This document shows positions 9,635 to 18,489 of a stretch of 64,000 nucleotides of DNA, piece after piece; position 1 is the first letter of the stretch, and the number at the start of each line of letters is the position of its first letter. The notes under the pieces were generated by a model. The model saw only the letters and a list, made by a program, of their open reading frames with translations. It was not told the origin of the DNA and did no database searches. The position numbers and the translations under genes were made by a program. Source of the stretch: Loktanella sp. IMCC34160 (GTDB lineage Bacteria; Pseudomonadota; Alphaproteobacteria; Rhodobacterales; Rhodobacteraceae); NCBI RefSeq assembly GCF_004145845.1, contig NZ_SELP01000001.1:62001-126000 (forward strand), read 5' to 3'.

Positions 9635-10026
9635 CCGTGCACCTTTATCAAGGCGCGGATCAAATCATCCTGCATCTGGGCAAAGTCATAGGTTGCGGTC
9701 ACGTCGCGGCGGCCGACCAGCACATAGTCCCAGCCGGGACGGGCGTGCGCCGGAAGAACCAGCCGGGCAATTTCGCGCAGCCGCCGTTTGGCCCGGTTAC
9801 GCGCGACGGCATTGCCGACCTTCTTGGAACAGGTGAACCCGATACGGACGGTGGGTGCATCGTCCTTGCGGTCACAGGCCTGAAGGTGGAACGACGGCGT
9901 GCCCTGTCGCAGCGCCTGTGCCGCGCGCAGGAAATCCGCCCGTTTCTTCATGACCTGGGGACGAAGCAAAACCGCCGCGGGCGAGGCCCCGGCGGTTTCG
10001 GTCTTTTCCACATCCTGCGGTGTCAT
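9631..10026 (-). CDS. rnpA: Ribonuclease P protein component
   Basis: A 131-residue basic protein that helps the RNase P RNA cleave pre-tRNA 5' leaders. The C-terminal half has the conserved RNR-box region (VGNAVARNRAKRRLREI) and FTCSKKVG. Start choice is uncertain: ATG 10026 (MTPQDVEK) follows a GGGG stretch, while ATG 10050 (MPLGAGSD) overlaps the rpmH stop as TAATG. I give the shorter form; the longer adds 8 residues. The still longer open frame reads through rpmH in another frame and is not real. Confidence 0.9.
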   Translation of the reverse strand: MTPQDVEKTETAGASPAAVLLRPQVMKKRADFLRAAQALRQGTPSFHLQACDRKDDAPTVRIGFTCSKKVGNAVARNRAKRRLREIARLVLPAHARPGWDYVLVGRRDVTATYDFAQMQDDLIRALIKVHG

Positions 10027-10049
10027 GTCTGACCCCGCGCCAAGCGGCA

Positions 10050-10184
10050 TTACGCGCTCAGCGATTTCCGGCCGCGGGCGCGACGGGCGTTCAGGATCTT
10101 CCGGCCGGCCTTGGTGGCCATGCGGGCGCGGAAACCGTGGCGGTTCTTGCGAACCCGGTTCGAGGGCTGGAACGTGCGCTTCAT
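10050..10184 (-). CDS. rpmH: 50S ribosomal protein L34
   Basis: A 44-residue Arg/Lys-rich protein that starts [18 protein letters not shown] and ends GRKSLSA, the standard bacterial L34. It is the first gene of the rpmH-rnpA-yidD operon; rnpA begins at or just past its stop codon. Confidence 0.97.
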   Translation of the reverse strand: MKRTFQPSNRVRKNRHGFRARMATKAGRKILNARRARGRKSLSA

Positions 10185-10253
10185 CGCGTCTCTCCGTATT
10201 CATCGTTGGGGCCAAACCAATCAGATTCGAGGCCCGGGGCATTCGAAGCCCTG

Positions 10254-10282
10254 CCAATAAGGCGGCACCGGCAGGCTGTCAA
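10254..10282 (-). promoter_or_regulatory. Sigma70-type promoter of rpmH operon
   Basis: On the minus strand, a perfect -35 TTGACA (10282-10277) and a -10 TATTGG (10259-10254) are separated by exactly 17 nt and lie about 70 nt upstream of the rpmH ATG. This is a near-consensus housekeeping promoter in the expected place; transcription is not demonstrated. Confidence 0.65.
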
Positions 10283-10468
10283 CATGGGCGACGGGGAAAT
10301 CCTGCAACATTTGCCGATTCCACCCGCGCCGATTGTTACAGGAATGGGGAGACGACCCGCAATTCCTGAAACAGCCGTTCACCACCTATCACCGAATGGT
10401 GAGGAGGCTTCCCGTGCTGGACCTTGGCGGTCATCTAGGGCCCTATCAAACAACGCGTAGGACAGAAC

Positions 10469-11215
10469 ATGGCCGAGATGACAGACCCGACCGAGCCCAC
10501 CCAACATCCCTTGCTGCGGCGCTTGCCGCTGATCGCCATCGTTGCCGCTGCGGTCTTCGGGGCAATCTACCTGCGCGATTACCTGAGCTTTGAAGCGCTG
10601 CGCGACAACCGCGAGGCGTTGATCGCCTTTCGGGACGCCAATTATGCCCTGACGGTTCTGGCGTTCATCGCCGCCTATGTCGTCATCGTGGCCTTCTCGC
10701 TTCCCGGGGCGACCATCGCCACGCTGACCGGCGGGTTCCTGTTCGCGACCTTCCCCGGCGCATTTTTCAACGTCACCGGGGCCACGATCGGCGCGGTGCT
10801 GATCTTTCTTGCGGCGCGTTGGGGATTGGGCGACCGGCTGGGCGCGAAACTGGAAGGGTCCGATGGCGCGGTGAAGCGAATCAAGGACGGGATCGACGAA
10901 AACCAGTGGTCGATGCTGTTCCTGATCCGACTGGTCCCGGCGGTGCCCTTCTTTGTCGCGAATCTTGTGCCGGCCTTCCTTGAGGTGCCGCTTTACCGCT
11001 TTGTCGTGTCCACCTTCCTTGGGATCATTCCCGGTGCGGTCGTCTATACCAGCGTCGGTGCGGGACTTGGCGAAGTCTTCGCACGGGGCGAGACCCCGAA
11101 CCTTGGGATCATATTCGAACCCCATATCCTGTTGCCCATTCTTGGCCTGTGCCTGCTGGCGGCCCTGCCCATTGTGATCAAGGCCGTGTCGGCCCGGAAA
11201 GGAGCCCGGAAATGA
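10469..11215 (+). CDS. TVP38/TMEM64 family inner membrane protein
   Basis: A 248-residue integral membrane protein with a VTT (SNARE-associated/DedA-like) core: helices around residues 17-36, 63-85, 85-115, 165-185 and 210-235, and the typical FSLPGATIATLTGGFLF re-entrant region followed by RLVPAVPFFVANLVPAF. Family members are thought to move lipids or small molecules across membranes, but the substrate is unknown. Its TGA stop overlaps the next ATG (ATGA), so it is translationally coupled to the flavin oxidoreductase downstream, a pairing seen in many proteobacteria. Confidence 0.87.
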   Translation: MAEMTDPTEPTQHPLLRRLPLIAIVAAAVFGAIYLRDYLSFEALRDNREALIAFRDANYALTVLAFIAAYVVIVAFSLPGATIATLTGGFLFATFPGAFFNVTGATIGAVLIFLAARWGLGDRLGAKLEGSDGAVKRIKDGIDENQWSMLFLIRLVPAVPFFVANLVPAFLEVPLYRFVVSTFLGIIPGAVVYTSVGAGLGEVFARGETPNLGIIFEPHILLPILGLCLLAALPIVIKAVSARKGARK

Positions 11216-12576
11216 ATCGGATCAAGACAGATATCTGTGTGATCGGGGCCGGATCGGGTGGGCTTTCGGTTGCGGCGGGCGCGGTGCAAATGGGAGCCTC
11301 GGTTGTGCTGATCGAAGGGCACAAGATGGGGGGCGACTGCCTGAACTATGGCTGTGTTCCGTCAAAGGCGCTCCTGGCGGCCGGCAAAATGGGCTTGGGC
11401 TATGCCGAGGCGAAGGACCATGTTGCCAGCGTGATCGACACAATCGCCCCCGTCGACAGTCAGGAACGGTTCGAAGGGCTGGGCTGCACCGTCATCCGCG
11501 ACTACGGGCAGTTCATCAGCCCGCGCGAGGTGCAGGCGGGCGACACGATCATCACCGCCCGCCGGTTCGTGATTGCGACAGGGTCGTCGCCCTTCGTGCC
11601 GCCGATTCCCGGGCTGGACGATGTCACGGTTCACACCAACGAAACCATCTTTGACCTGCGCGAAAAGCCCGATCACCTGCTGATCATAGGGGGCGGGCCG
11701 ATCGGGATGGAAATGGCGCAGGCGCACCGGCGGCTGGGGTGCAAGGTCACGGTCATCGAAGGGGCCAAGGCGCTGGGCAAGGACGACCCGGAGCTGGCCG
11801 CGATTGTGCTGGACCGGATGCGCGCCGACGGGATCGAGATTGTCGAAGGGGCACAGGCCGAAAAGGTCAGCGCCGAGGGTGGTGTTACGGTTCACACGAC
11901 CAAGGGCGATTTCACCGGATCGCACCTGCTGATGGCGGTGGGCCGCAAGGTCAACATCGACAAGCTGAACCTTGGCGCGGGGCAGGTGGCCCATGACCGG
12001 CGCGGGATCGACGTGGATGCGGGTCTTCGGTCCCGCTCGAACCGCCGCGTTTATGCGATTGGCGATGTGGCCGGCGGGCTGCAATTTACCCATGTGGCGG
12101 GCTATCACGCGGGGGTCATCATCCGGTCGATGCTGTTCGGCCTGTCGTCAAAGGCCAAGGTAAGTCACATCCCCTGGGCAACCTATACCGACCCCGAACT
12201 GGCGCAGGTCGGCCTGACCGAGGCCGAGGCACAGGCCAAATACGGTGACCGTGCCGAGGTCGCCCGGTTTGAGTTCCACCATAACGACCGGGCCATTGCG
12301 ACTGGCCAGACTACGGGGCTGATCAAGGTCATGGTGGTCAAGGGGCGGCCCGTTGGTGCCTCGATCGTCGGGGCGGGTGCGGGTGAATTGATCGGCCTCT
12401 GGGCCATGGCCCTTGCCAACAATCTGAAAATGTCGGCCATTGCCGGAACGGTTCTTCCCTATCCGACCATGGGCGAGATTAACAAACGTGCCGCAGGTGC
12501 CTATTTTAGTCCAAGGCTGTTTGACAGCCCCATGGTAAAACGAGTGGTAGGGTTCGTGCAGCGCTGGCTGCCCTAG
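11212..12576 (+). CDS. FAD-dependent disulfide oxidoreductase (mercuric reductase / lipoamide dehydrogenase-like)
   Basis: A 454-residue class I pyridine nucleotide-disulfide oxidoreductase. FAD-binding GAGSGG lies at residues 12-17, the redox pair at Cys43 and Cys48 (GGDCLNYGCVPSKALL), the NAD(P) fold at GGGPIGME, and a second FAD contact at YAIGDVAGG. The C-terminal dimer domain lacks the His-Pro-x-x-x-Glu catalytic pair of lipoamide dehydrogenase; the equivalent site reads YPTMGE. That argues against true lipoamide dehydrogenase or mercuric reductase activity. The true start is ATG 11212, inside the previous gene's stop, not the longer upstream frame. Coupling with the TVP38 protein suggests a shared membrane-linked redox role. 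Confidence 0.87.
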   Translation: MNRIKTDICVIGAGSGGLSVAAGAVQMGASVVLIEGHKMGGDCLNYGCVPSKALLAAGKMGLGYAEAKDHVASVIDTIAPVDSQERFEGLGCTVIRDYGQFISPREVQAGDTIITARRFVIATGSSPFVPPIPGLDDVTVHTNETIFDLREKPDHLLIIGGGPIGMEMAQAHRRLGCKVTVIEGAKALGKDDPELAAIVLDRMRADGIEIVEGAQAEKVSAEGGVTVHTTKGDFTGSHLLMAVGRKVNIDKLNLGAGQVAHDRRGIDVDAGLRSRSNRRVYAIGDVAGGLQFTHVAGYHAGVIIRSMLFGLSSKAKVSHIPWATYTDPELAQVGLTEAEAQAKYGDRAEVARFEFHHNDRAIATGQTTGLIKVMVVKGRPVGASIVGAGAGELIGLWAMALANNLKMSAIAGTVLPYPTMGEINKRAAGAYFSPRLFDSPMVKRVVGFVQRWLP

Positions 12577-12595
12577 GTCCCTTCGCGGAGGTGAG

Positions 12596-13981
12596 ATGTT
12601 CAGAACCCTGTCCGGTCGGTTCCTTGTCTTGACGGTCATCTTCGTGATGCTGGCCGAAGTGATGATCTTCGTGCCTTCCATCGCGCGGTTCCGGCAGGAC
12701 TATCTTATGAACCGGTTGGAACGGGCGCAGATCGCCTCGCTCTCGCTGGAAGCGGACGACATGATCACGCCCGAGCTTGAGGCCGAACTTCTCAAGAATG
12801 CGGGGGTCTTCAACGTTGTCTTGCGCCGCAACGAGGTTCGGCAACTTGCCCTGTCGTCCCCCATCCCGGCCCCGATCGAGGCGACCTTCGACATGCGGGG
12901 CACGCCCGGCTGGATGCTGATCCGCGACGCGATGAACACCCTGTTCAACCCCGGAAACCCGATCATCCGGGTAATCGGCAACCCGGTTCAGGATGGCGGG
13001 TTGCTGATCGAGGTCACCATGGAGCAGGGGCCGCTGCGCGCGGCGATGATCGATTATGGGCTGAACATCCTAGCCCTGTCGGCGGTGATTTCTGTGATGA
13101 CCGCCAGTCTGCTGTTCTTTGCGGTGCAGATGTTGCTGGTGAAACCGATCAAGGGCGTGGTGCGGCACATGCAATCCTTCGCGCAGGCCCCGGAAGACGC
13201 CCGGCGGATAATCGAACCCAGTGCGGGTGTCACCGAACTGTATGAGGCCGAAATGGCGCTGCACGACTTGCAGACCCAGCTTGCCGCCGCGCTAAAGCAG
13301 CGCGAACGGCTGGCCCAGCTTGGCGAAGGCGTTGCGAAGGTAAGCCATGATCTGCGCAATATCCTGACCTCGGCCCAGTTGTTCACCGACCGGATCGAGG
13401 CATCGGAAGACCCCATCGTCAAACGCATGGCACCCAAGCTGGTGAATTCCATCACTCGCGCGGTCCATCTGTGTGAAAGCACCCTTGCCTTTGGCGGCGC
13501 CAAGGAACCGCCGCCCCGCCTTGAGAGGATCCGTCTGGCCGAGGTGGTGGCCGAGGTGATCGACAGCGAACGGCTTGCAGCGGGTGACCATGACTTGTCT
13601 TTCTCGGAAGACATTCCCGCCGATCTGATTGTCAGGGCGGATGCCGAACAGCTCTACCGCGTCATCGGCAACCTTGTCCGCAACGCGCGGCAGGCCATCG
13701 TCGCGACCGGGGAGAGCGGCGAAATCAGCGTCCACGCCCATGAAGACGAAGACCATTGGTGGATCACTGTGGCCGATACCGGGCCCGGTCTGCCGCCCAA
13801 GGCCCGCGAACACCTGTTCCAGGCCTTTCAGGGTGGCACCCGGAAAGGCGGCGCCGGGCTGGGCCTTGTGATCGCGGCAGAGCTGGTCCGGGGGCACGGT
13901 GGACGGCTGGAACTGGGGCGCACCGACGAGACCGGAACCGTCTTTGCCATTTGCCTGCCCAAGGCCGGGATGGCCGGTTAA
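12596..13981 (+). CDS. Membrane sensor histidine kinase
   Basis: A 461-residue kinase with a helix at about residues 8-28, a periplasmic sensor region, a second helix at about 155-180, a HAMP-like linker, and a phosphoacceptor box AKVSHDLRNILTS with His251. The ATPase domain has NLVRNARQAI (N box), ADTGPGLP (G1) and KGGAGLGLVIA (G2). It autophosphorylates in response to an unknown signal. No response regulator is next to it, so it is an orphan kinase here. It starts 19 nt after the oxidoreductase and is preceded by CGGAGGTGAG, a good ribosome-binding site, and is therefore likely in the same transcript. Confidence 0.9.
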   Translation: MFRTLSGRFLVLTVIFVMLAEVMIFVPSIARFRQDYLMNRLERAQIASLSLEADDMITPELEAELLKNAGVFNVVLRRNEVRQLALSSPIPAPIEATFDMRGTPGWMLIRDAMNTLFNPGNPIIRVIGNPVQDGGLLIEVTMEQGPLRAAMIDYGLNILALSAVISVMTASLLFFAVQMLLVKPIKGVVRHMQSFAQAPEDARRIIEPSAGVTELYEAEMALHDLQTQLAAALKQRERLAQLGEGVAKVSHDLRNILTSAQLFTDRIEASEDPIVKRMAPKLVNSITRAVHLCESTLAFGGAKEPPPRLERIRLAEVVAEVIDSERLAAGDHDLSFSEDIPADLIVRADAEQLYRVIGNLVRNARQAIVATGESGEISVHAHEDEDHWWITVADTGPGLPPKAREHLFQAFQGGTRKGGAGLGLVIAAELVRGHGGRLELGRTDETGTVFAICLPKAGMAG

Positions 13982-14056
13982 GGTCTGTCCGAAATTTCTT
14001 GCCAAGCCCCCTTGCATTGGCCGACCCATAGGGCTACATCGCGCTCACTCTACTGC

Positions 14057-14133
14057 GGACTGGTAGCTCAGTTGGATAGAGTACTTGACTACGAATCAAG
14101 GGGTCGGGGGTTCGAATCCTCCCCAGTCCGCCA
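14057..14133 (+). tRNA. tRNA-Arg (anticodon ACG), CCA encoded
   Basis: A 77-nt cloverleaf: the acceptor stem GGACTGG pairs with CCAGTCC, followed by discriminator G and an encoded CCA. The D arm reads TAGCTCAGTTGGATAGAG, the anticodon loop CTACGAA gives ACG, and the T loop is TTCGAAT. An integrase starts 117 nt past its 3' end, so this tRNA is the probable island insertion site. Confidence 0.96.
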
Positions 14134-14185
14134 GATATCCCCAAAAACTTGAGAAAACGCGTTATTTTTAGGGGATTCCTTAAAG

Positions 14186-14221
14186 TTGCGACCCATTTTG
14201 CAACCCATTTTGCGACCCATT
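14186..14221 (+). repeat. Three tandem 12-bp repeats between tRNA-Arg and integrase
   Basis: Three back-to-back copies of TTGCGACCCATT lie at 14186-14197, 14198-14209 and 14210-14221; the middle copy differs by one base (CAA for CGA). They lie between the probable attachment core in the tRNA 3' end and the integrase start, where arm-type integrase binding sites are found in other tyrosine-integrase elements. Binding is inferred. Confidence 0.7.
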
Positions 14222-14249
14222 TGCCGTCTTGCGCCACGGCTTTGCTTGA

Positions 14250-15542
14250 ATGTATGCCGGTCGTATGACCCTGATTCAGCGCGGAAAGAGCAAGACGTTC
14301 CACCTGCTGCGGCGCGTTCCAACGCGATACGCCGAAGTAGATTCACGCGAGAAGGTCTGCATATCCCTTCACACCGATAGCAGACGGGAAGCTGAAACGC
14401 GGGCCGCCGGGGCCTGGTCCGGCTTGATTGAAAGTTGGGAGTTGCGGCTGCGAGGCCGGAGTAACGACGCAGAGGAAAGCTACAAAGCGGCGAAGGAGAT
14501 CGCGAGATCGAAGGGCTTCCGGTTTATGCCAGTCAAGGAGGTGGCGGAGCTACCAATCGACGAGATCATTGACCGCGTGCTGGCGACCATCGGGCCGAAC
14601 GGGAAGCCATCTATCGAAATTTCGAAGGGCACCCTTGGCACCGCCCGTGCCCCAGAGATAACCGTGTCACGCGCGCTCAAAGCTTTTTGGGATCTGGCGG
14701 CCGACCGAACCCTTGGAAAGAATACGGACCAGATCCGGCGATGGGAGAACCCGCGAAAGAAGGCGGTGGCAAACTTCATTAAGGCCGTCGGCGATATTCG
14801 GATCGACCATATCTCCGCCGACGACATGCTCGACTGGAAGGAATGGTGGCTTGACCGCGTGCGGTCTGGCGAAGTCACCGCGGGGACCGCGAACAAGGAT
14901 TTTGTTTACTTCGGCGATATCATGGAGACAGTGAACCAGGGCAAGCGTCTCGGTATCGCGCTTCCTGTGCGCGGCTGGAACATTCGGAACCGCGAGGATC
15001 GGCCGGAGCGTCCGGCCTTTTCGACAGATTGGATCAAGGAGAAACTGCTGGCGCCTGACGCGCTGGCCGGGTTGAACCCGGACGCCCGCGGGCTGGTCAT
15101 CGGGATGATCAACACAGGCTACCGGCCCTCCGAAGGTGCTTGCCTGACATCGGCGCAGATCCGCCTCGACGTCAACATCCCCTATATTTCGATTGAACCG
15201 GTTGGGCGCACATTGAAGACCAAGCAGGCCAAACGGAAGATCCCGCTTCTTGGTGTAAGCCTCGAAATCTTCCGGGAGTTCCCCAACGGGTTTGAGCGCT
15301 ACCACAAGAGCGGGAACGTCTCGAACACGATCAACAAGTATCTGACCGAGAACGGGCTACGCGAAACCCCGGCCCATTCCCTTTACAGTCTCAGGCACTC
15401 GTTTCAGGAACGCATGATCGCGGCCAGGGTCGATGACCGGATCAGGCGGGAACTCTTCGGCCACCGGCTGACCGAAGAGAAGTATGGCGACCCCGGTCTT
15501 GATGTGAAGCGGGATCAGTTGCGGGCCGCCGCTATCTATTGA
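14250..15542 (+). CDS. Tyrosine-type site-specific integrase
   Basis: A 430-residue phage-type integrase next to tRNA-Arg, expected to insert the island at the tRNA 3' end. It has an N-terminal arm/core-binding part (about 1-250) and a C-terminal catalytic domain with Arg in TGYRPSEG, the HxLRH box (SLYSLRHSFQE), LFGH, and the nucleophile Tyr in EEKYG. All catalytic residues are present. The start may be ATG 14250 or ATG 14265 (MTLIQRG). GC content is lower than in the core genes on its left. The recombinase pair further right is a separate lineage. Confidence 0.88.
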   Translation: MYAGRMTLIQRGKSKTFHLLRRVPTRYAEVDSREKVCISLHTDSRREAETRAAGAWSGLIESWELRLRGRSNDAEESYKAAKEIARSKGFRFMPVKEVAELPIDEIIDRVLATIGPNGKPSIEISKGTLGTARAPEITVSRALKAFWDLAADRTLGKNTDQIRRWENPRKKAVANFIKAVGDIRIDHISADDMLDWKEWWLDRVRSGEVTAGTANKDFVYFGDIMETVNQGKRLGIALPVRGWNIRNREDRPERPAFSTDWIKEKLLAPDALAGLNPDARGLVIGMINTGYRPSEGACLTSAQIRLDVNIPYISIEPVGRTLKTKQAKRKIPLLGVSLEIFREFPNGFERYHKSGNVSNTINKYLTENGLRETPAHSLYSLRHSFQERMIAARVDDRIRRELFGHRLTEEKYGDPGLDVKRDQLRAAAIY

Positions 15543-15783
15543 TTTGCCAGTTCTTGTGCTTGGACAAGTTCTGCGAGGCGTGTGTAGCCTTAGGAGGTCC
15601 TCTGGACCGGGGTTTGGTCTTTTGGGACCTGTGCTAACCTGATGCAATGATTGGAGCTTTGGTCTCTCGCTCAGCCTGAGTGGCGATTGAGCGGGTCCGG
15701 TTTTCTCTGCTTCCCCGCGTTTCCTGGGTGCTTCCCCGGGTTTTGCGTGGGCTTGTTTCCTGAAGCGGAGAAGGATTGCCCCA

Positions 15784-17124
15784 ATGGCACAATCACAAAG
15801 TAGAACCCGCGCAGCGCAGTGGGCGAAGACCCCTCAGACCCGGCCAGACAGACGGGACGCGTTTATCTGGGACACGGAGGTTCCGCAGCTGGCCGAGCGT
15901 CGGCGCGGCGCGGCCCGCAGCTGGATCGTCCAGACACGCGCGGGCGGGCGCAGCCTGCGCCGCAAGATCGGCGATGTGGAGGAGATGCCCGTAGAGGTCG
16001 CCCGGGCGCTGGCCCGCGAGGCGCTGGCAGAGATCGCGGCGGAGGGAGGACTTGGCCTCTCCCCTGCCGAGACCATCGCCAGCTTCGCGCCCCGGTTTCT
16101 GGAAGACTGCGCCGGACAGTGGAAGCCAACAACCCTGGCGTCTCACCGGCTGTGTTTCACCGGACAGATCCTCCCCGGTCTTGGAGAGGTCTGTGTCGCG
16201 GAGCTGACCAAGGCGCAGGTGATCCAGTGGCGCGACGGGCTGACTGTCGCCCCCGGCACCCGCAACCGGGCGCTGGCGGTGCTCTCGTCGATGATGCGCC
16301 ATGCGGAGCTGTTGGGTCTGCGCCCCTCCGGTGCAAACCCCTGCGCCGGGCTGCGGCGGCACAAGTCCGACTTTGCCGCCGACTATCTGGACCCTGCAGG
16401 ATATGCGGTTCTGGGCCGGGTGCTGGACCGCGCCGCCGAGCGGTATCCTTTGGCCGTACCCTTCGTCCGCTTCGTGGCCCTGACCGGCTGCCGCAAGAGC
16501 GAGGCGATGGGGGCCACATGGGACCAGCTCGACCTGACCCGCGCGGGCGGGCGGCTGGCGCTGCCCGATGCCAAGTCCGGGCCAAAGGCGCTCTGGCTCG
16601 GACGTCCGACCCGGGCGCTGCTGGCGGGCCTGCCCCGGCACGGGCGGGCGATCTTCGCGGGCGAGGACCCGGCGGCGCTGGAGGCTGAACTGCGCCCGCT
16701 CTGGCGGGAGCTGCGCAAGGCGTTGCGCCGCCCCCGGTTCCGGCTGCATGACCTGCGCCACAGCGCGGCCTCGGTCGGGATCAACCGCGGCTTCTCGCTG
16801 CAGGTGATCGGCGGGCTTCTGGGCCACGCGGACCTCGACAGTACCGCGGGCTATGCCCATCTCGATCAGGGGCGGATGGTTGCGGCGAGCGAGCGGGTGG
16901 GCGCGCATCTGAGCCGCGCCTTTGCCAGACCCCGGACTGGCGGGGCACCGCCCCCGCGCGCCGCCCGGCGCAAGACGCTGGCGGCACCGGGGCCAGAGGA
17001 CTACGCGGCCTTCGCAGAGAGCGGCGATGGGCTGCACGGCTTCTGTGCTGCCCGGAAGATCGACCCGCGGCTGTTCCACGCAGGGCTGAAAGACTGGCAG
17101 AAGAGCGGGAGGACCACGTCATGA
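15784..17124 (+). CDS. Tyrosine recombinase, first of an overlapping pair
   Basis: A 446-residue XerC/phage-integrase-type recombinase. A SAM-like DNA-binding domain lies at about 95-185, and the catalytic domain has TGCRKSE (Arg), HDLRHSA (His and Arg), LLGHADLDS (His) and the nucleophile in TAGYAHL. After the catalytic domain comes an extra tail of about 80 residues with a Pro/Arg-rich stretch. The stop overlaps the ATG of the next recombinase (ATGA), so the two are coupled. GC content is very high, unlike the next 15 kb. A GGAGAAGG ribosome-binding site precedes the ATG. Confidence 0.87.
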   Translation: MAQSQSRTRAAQWAKTPQTRPDRRDAFIWDTEVPQLAERRRGAARSWIVQTRAGGRSLRRKIGDVEEMPVEVARALAREALAEIAAEGGLGLSPAETIASFAPRFLEDCAGQWKPTTLASHRLCFTGQILPGLGEVCVAELTKAQVIQWRDGLTVAPGTRNRALAVLSSMMRHAELLGLRPSGANPCAGLRRHKSDFAADYLDPAGYAVLGRVLDRAAERYPLAVPFVRFVALTGCRKSEAMGATWDQLDLTRAGGRLALPDAKSGPKALWLGRPTRALLAGLPRHGRAIFAGEDPAALEAELRPLWRELRKALRRPRFRLHDLRHSAASVGINRGFSLQVIGGLLGHADLDSTAGYAHLDQGRMVAASERVGAHLSRAFARPRTGGAPPPRAARRKTLAAPGPEDYAAFAESGDGLHGFCAARKIDPRLFHAGLKDWQKSGRTTS

Positions 17125-18341
17125 CCGCCCGCTCCCTCCTGACCCCGCACACCCTCGCCAGCCTGCGCCCGGCAGAGAAGGAATACACCCTTGGCGACGT
17201 GCAATGTCCCGGCCTTGGCCTGCGGGTCCAGCCCGGCGGCACCCGGTCCTGGGTGCTGTCGAAACGGATAGATGGAAAGCCCCGGCGGATCACCCTCGGG
17301 ACCTGGCCCGAGATGTCGCCCGAGGCAGCGCGGGCGGCCTTCCACGCAAAGATCGCCGCGTTGACGCCCCCGGCCTCCCCCACGGCAACGGGGGCGGGAA
17401 CGCGGCGGGGCAGTCCGGCGCTCCGGTCCCGGATCGCCCCGCCTACGCCGGTCTTTGCAGAGCTGGTGGCCCGCTTCATGGCGGAGCGCGGCAAGGGGTT
17501 CAAACCCTCCAGCATCGTTCCGCTTCGCGCCTATCTGGACTCCCAGCTCCTGCCCGCTTTCGGCAAGACCCCGGTCGGGGCCATCACCCCGGTGCAGGTG
17601 GCCGAGTGGTTCCACCTTTACTCCCGCACCCGCCCCGGCGGGGCCAATCAGGCGCTGGGGCACTTCGGCACCATCTTCAACTGGGGCAAGGCGCAGGGCT
17701 ATCTGCCCGAGGACCTGCCCAACCCGGCCACCCCCATACGAAGGAATCGCCGACAGGCGCGGGGGCGCATGCTCAGCTTTGACCAGATCCGGGCGCTGGC
17801 CCGCGAGATCGACCGCGAACGGGGGGCGCATTGGCTGGCGGCGCAGGCGCTCCGGCTGATCCTGCTTACCGGTTGTCGCCGGGGCGAGATTCTGGGGCTG
17901 CGCTGGTCCGAGGTCCTAAAAACCAAGCTGGCGCTCTCGGACGCCAAGACCGGGCCGCGCGACGTGCTCCTCAGCGCGCCTGCGCGGGACACGCTCGACG
18001 CGCTCCGGCGTGAGACCGGCCATCAGCGGTTTGTCTTCCCCTCGCAGAAGTCGCGGTCGGGCCGCGTGGTAAGCATCGCCGGGGTCTGGGCGCGGCTGCG
18101 GCAGGCGGCCGGGCTGCCCGAGGACATCCGGATCCACGACCTGCGGCACACCTACGCCTCCCACGCGATCCTCGCGGGCGAAAGCCTGCCCACTGCGGGC
18201 AAGCTCCTGGGCCACAAGACGCCGCGCACCACCAAACGCTACGCCCACCTCGACGGCTCAACCCTCAGCAAAGCCGCCGACACACTGGCCAAGGAGATCG
18301 ACCGGATGATGCGGGGCGAGGCCGAGACGACAAAACGGTGA
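17121..18341 (+). CDS. Tyrosine recombinase (DUF4102-type integrase), second of an overlapping pair
   Basis: A 406-residue integrase with an N-terminal DUF4102-like DNA arm-binding domain (VQCPGLGLRVQPGG and ITLGTWPEMSPEAAR), a core-binding domain, and a catalytic domain with TGCRRGEIL, HDLRHTYAS, LLGHKTPRT and the nucleophile in TKRYAHLDG. It starts inside the stop of the preceding recombinase. The two proteins differ clearly in their N-terminal domains, so this is not a simple recent duplication. They probably act together on one element. Confidence 0.87.
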   Translation: MTARSLLTPHTLASLRPAEKEYTLGDVQCPGLGLRVQPGGTRSWVLSKRIDGKPRRITLGTWPEMSPEAARAAFHAKIAALTPPASPTATGAGTRRGSPALRSRIAPPTPVFAELVARFMAERGKGFKPSSIVPLRAYLDSQLLPAFGKTPVGAITPVQVAEWFHLYSRTRPGGANQALGHFGTIFNWGKAQGYLPEDLPNPATPIRRNRRQARGRMLSFDQIRALAREIDRERGAHWLAAQALRLILLTGCRRGEILGLRWSEVLKTKLALSDAKTGPRDVLLSAPARDTLDALRRETGHQRFVFPSQKSRSGRVVSIAGVWARLRQAAGLPEDIRIHDLRHTYASHAILAGESLPTAGKLLGHKTPRTTKRYAHLDGSTLSKAADTLAKEIDRMMRGEAETTKR

Positions 18342-18361
18342 AAGTGCACCACAAAGTCAAG

Positions 18362-18385
18362 GCGGCCCGGCAAAAGCCGGGCCGC
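18362..18385 (+). terminator. Strong hairpin after recombinase pair
   Basis: A perfect 10-bp GC-rich stem (GCGGCCCGGC) with an AAAA loop lies 20 nt after the recombinase stop codon. Only two T residues follow, so it is a candidate terminator rather than a textbook one. Confidence 0.55.
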
Positions 18386-18489
18386 TTGAAGCCATGAGCA
18401 AGGGAGGATCAAGGGGGGCAACGGGTTCTGGCAACTGGCCGTCCCAAGCGCATACGGCAAGTGGCTCAGAACGCAGCTCGAAGCTGTCG

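Noticed and set aside
14186-14221. Possible CRISPR array
   Set aside because: Three 12-bp units without spacers are too short; no cas genes in the window.
15793-17079. Minus-strand open frame of 428 codons opposite the recombinase
   Set aside because: A shadow of the high-GC recombinase gene, with no family-like pattern.
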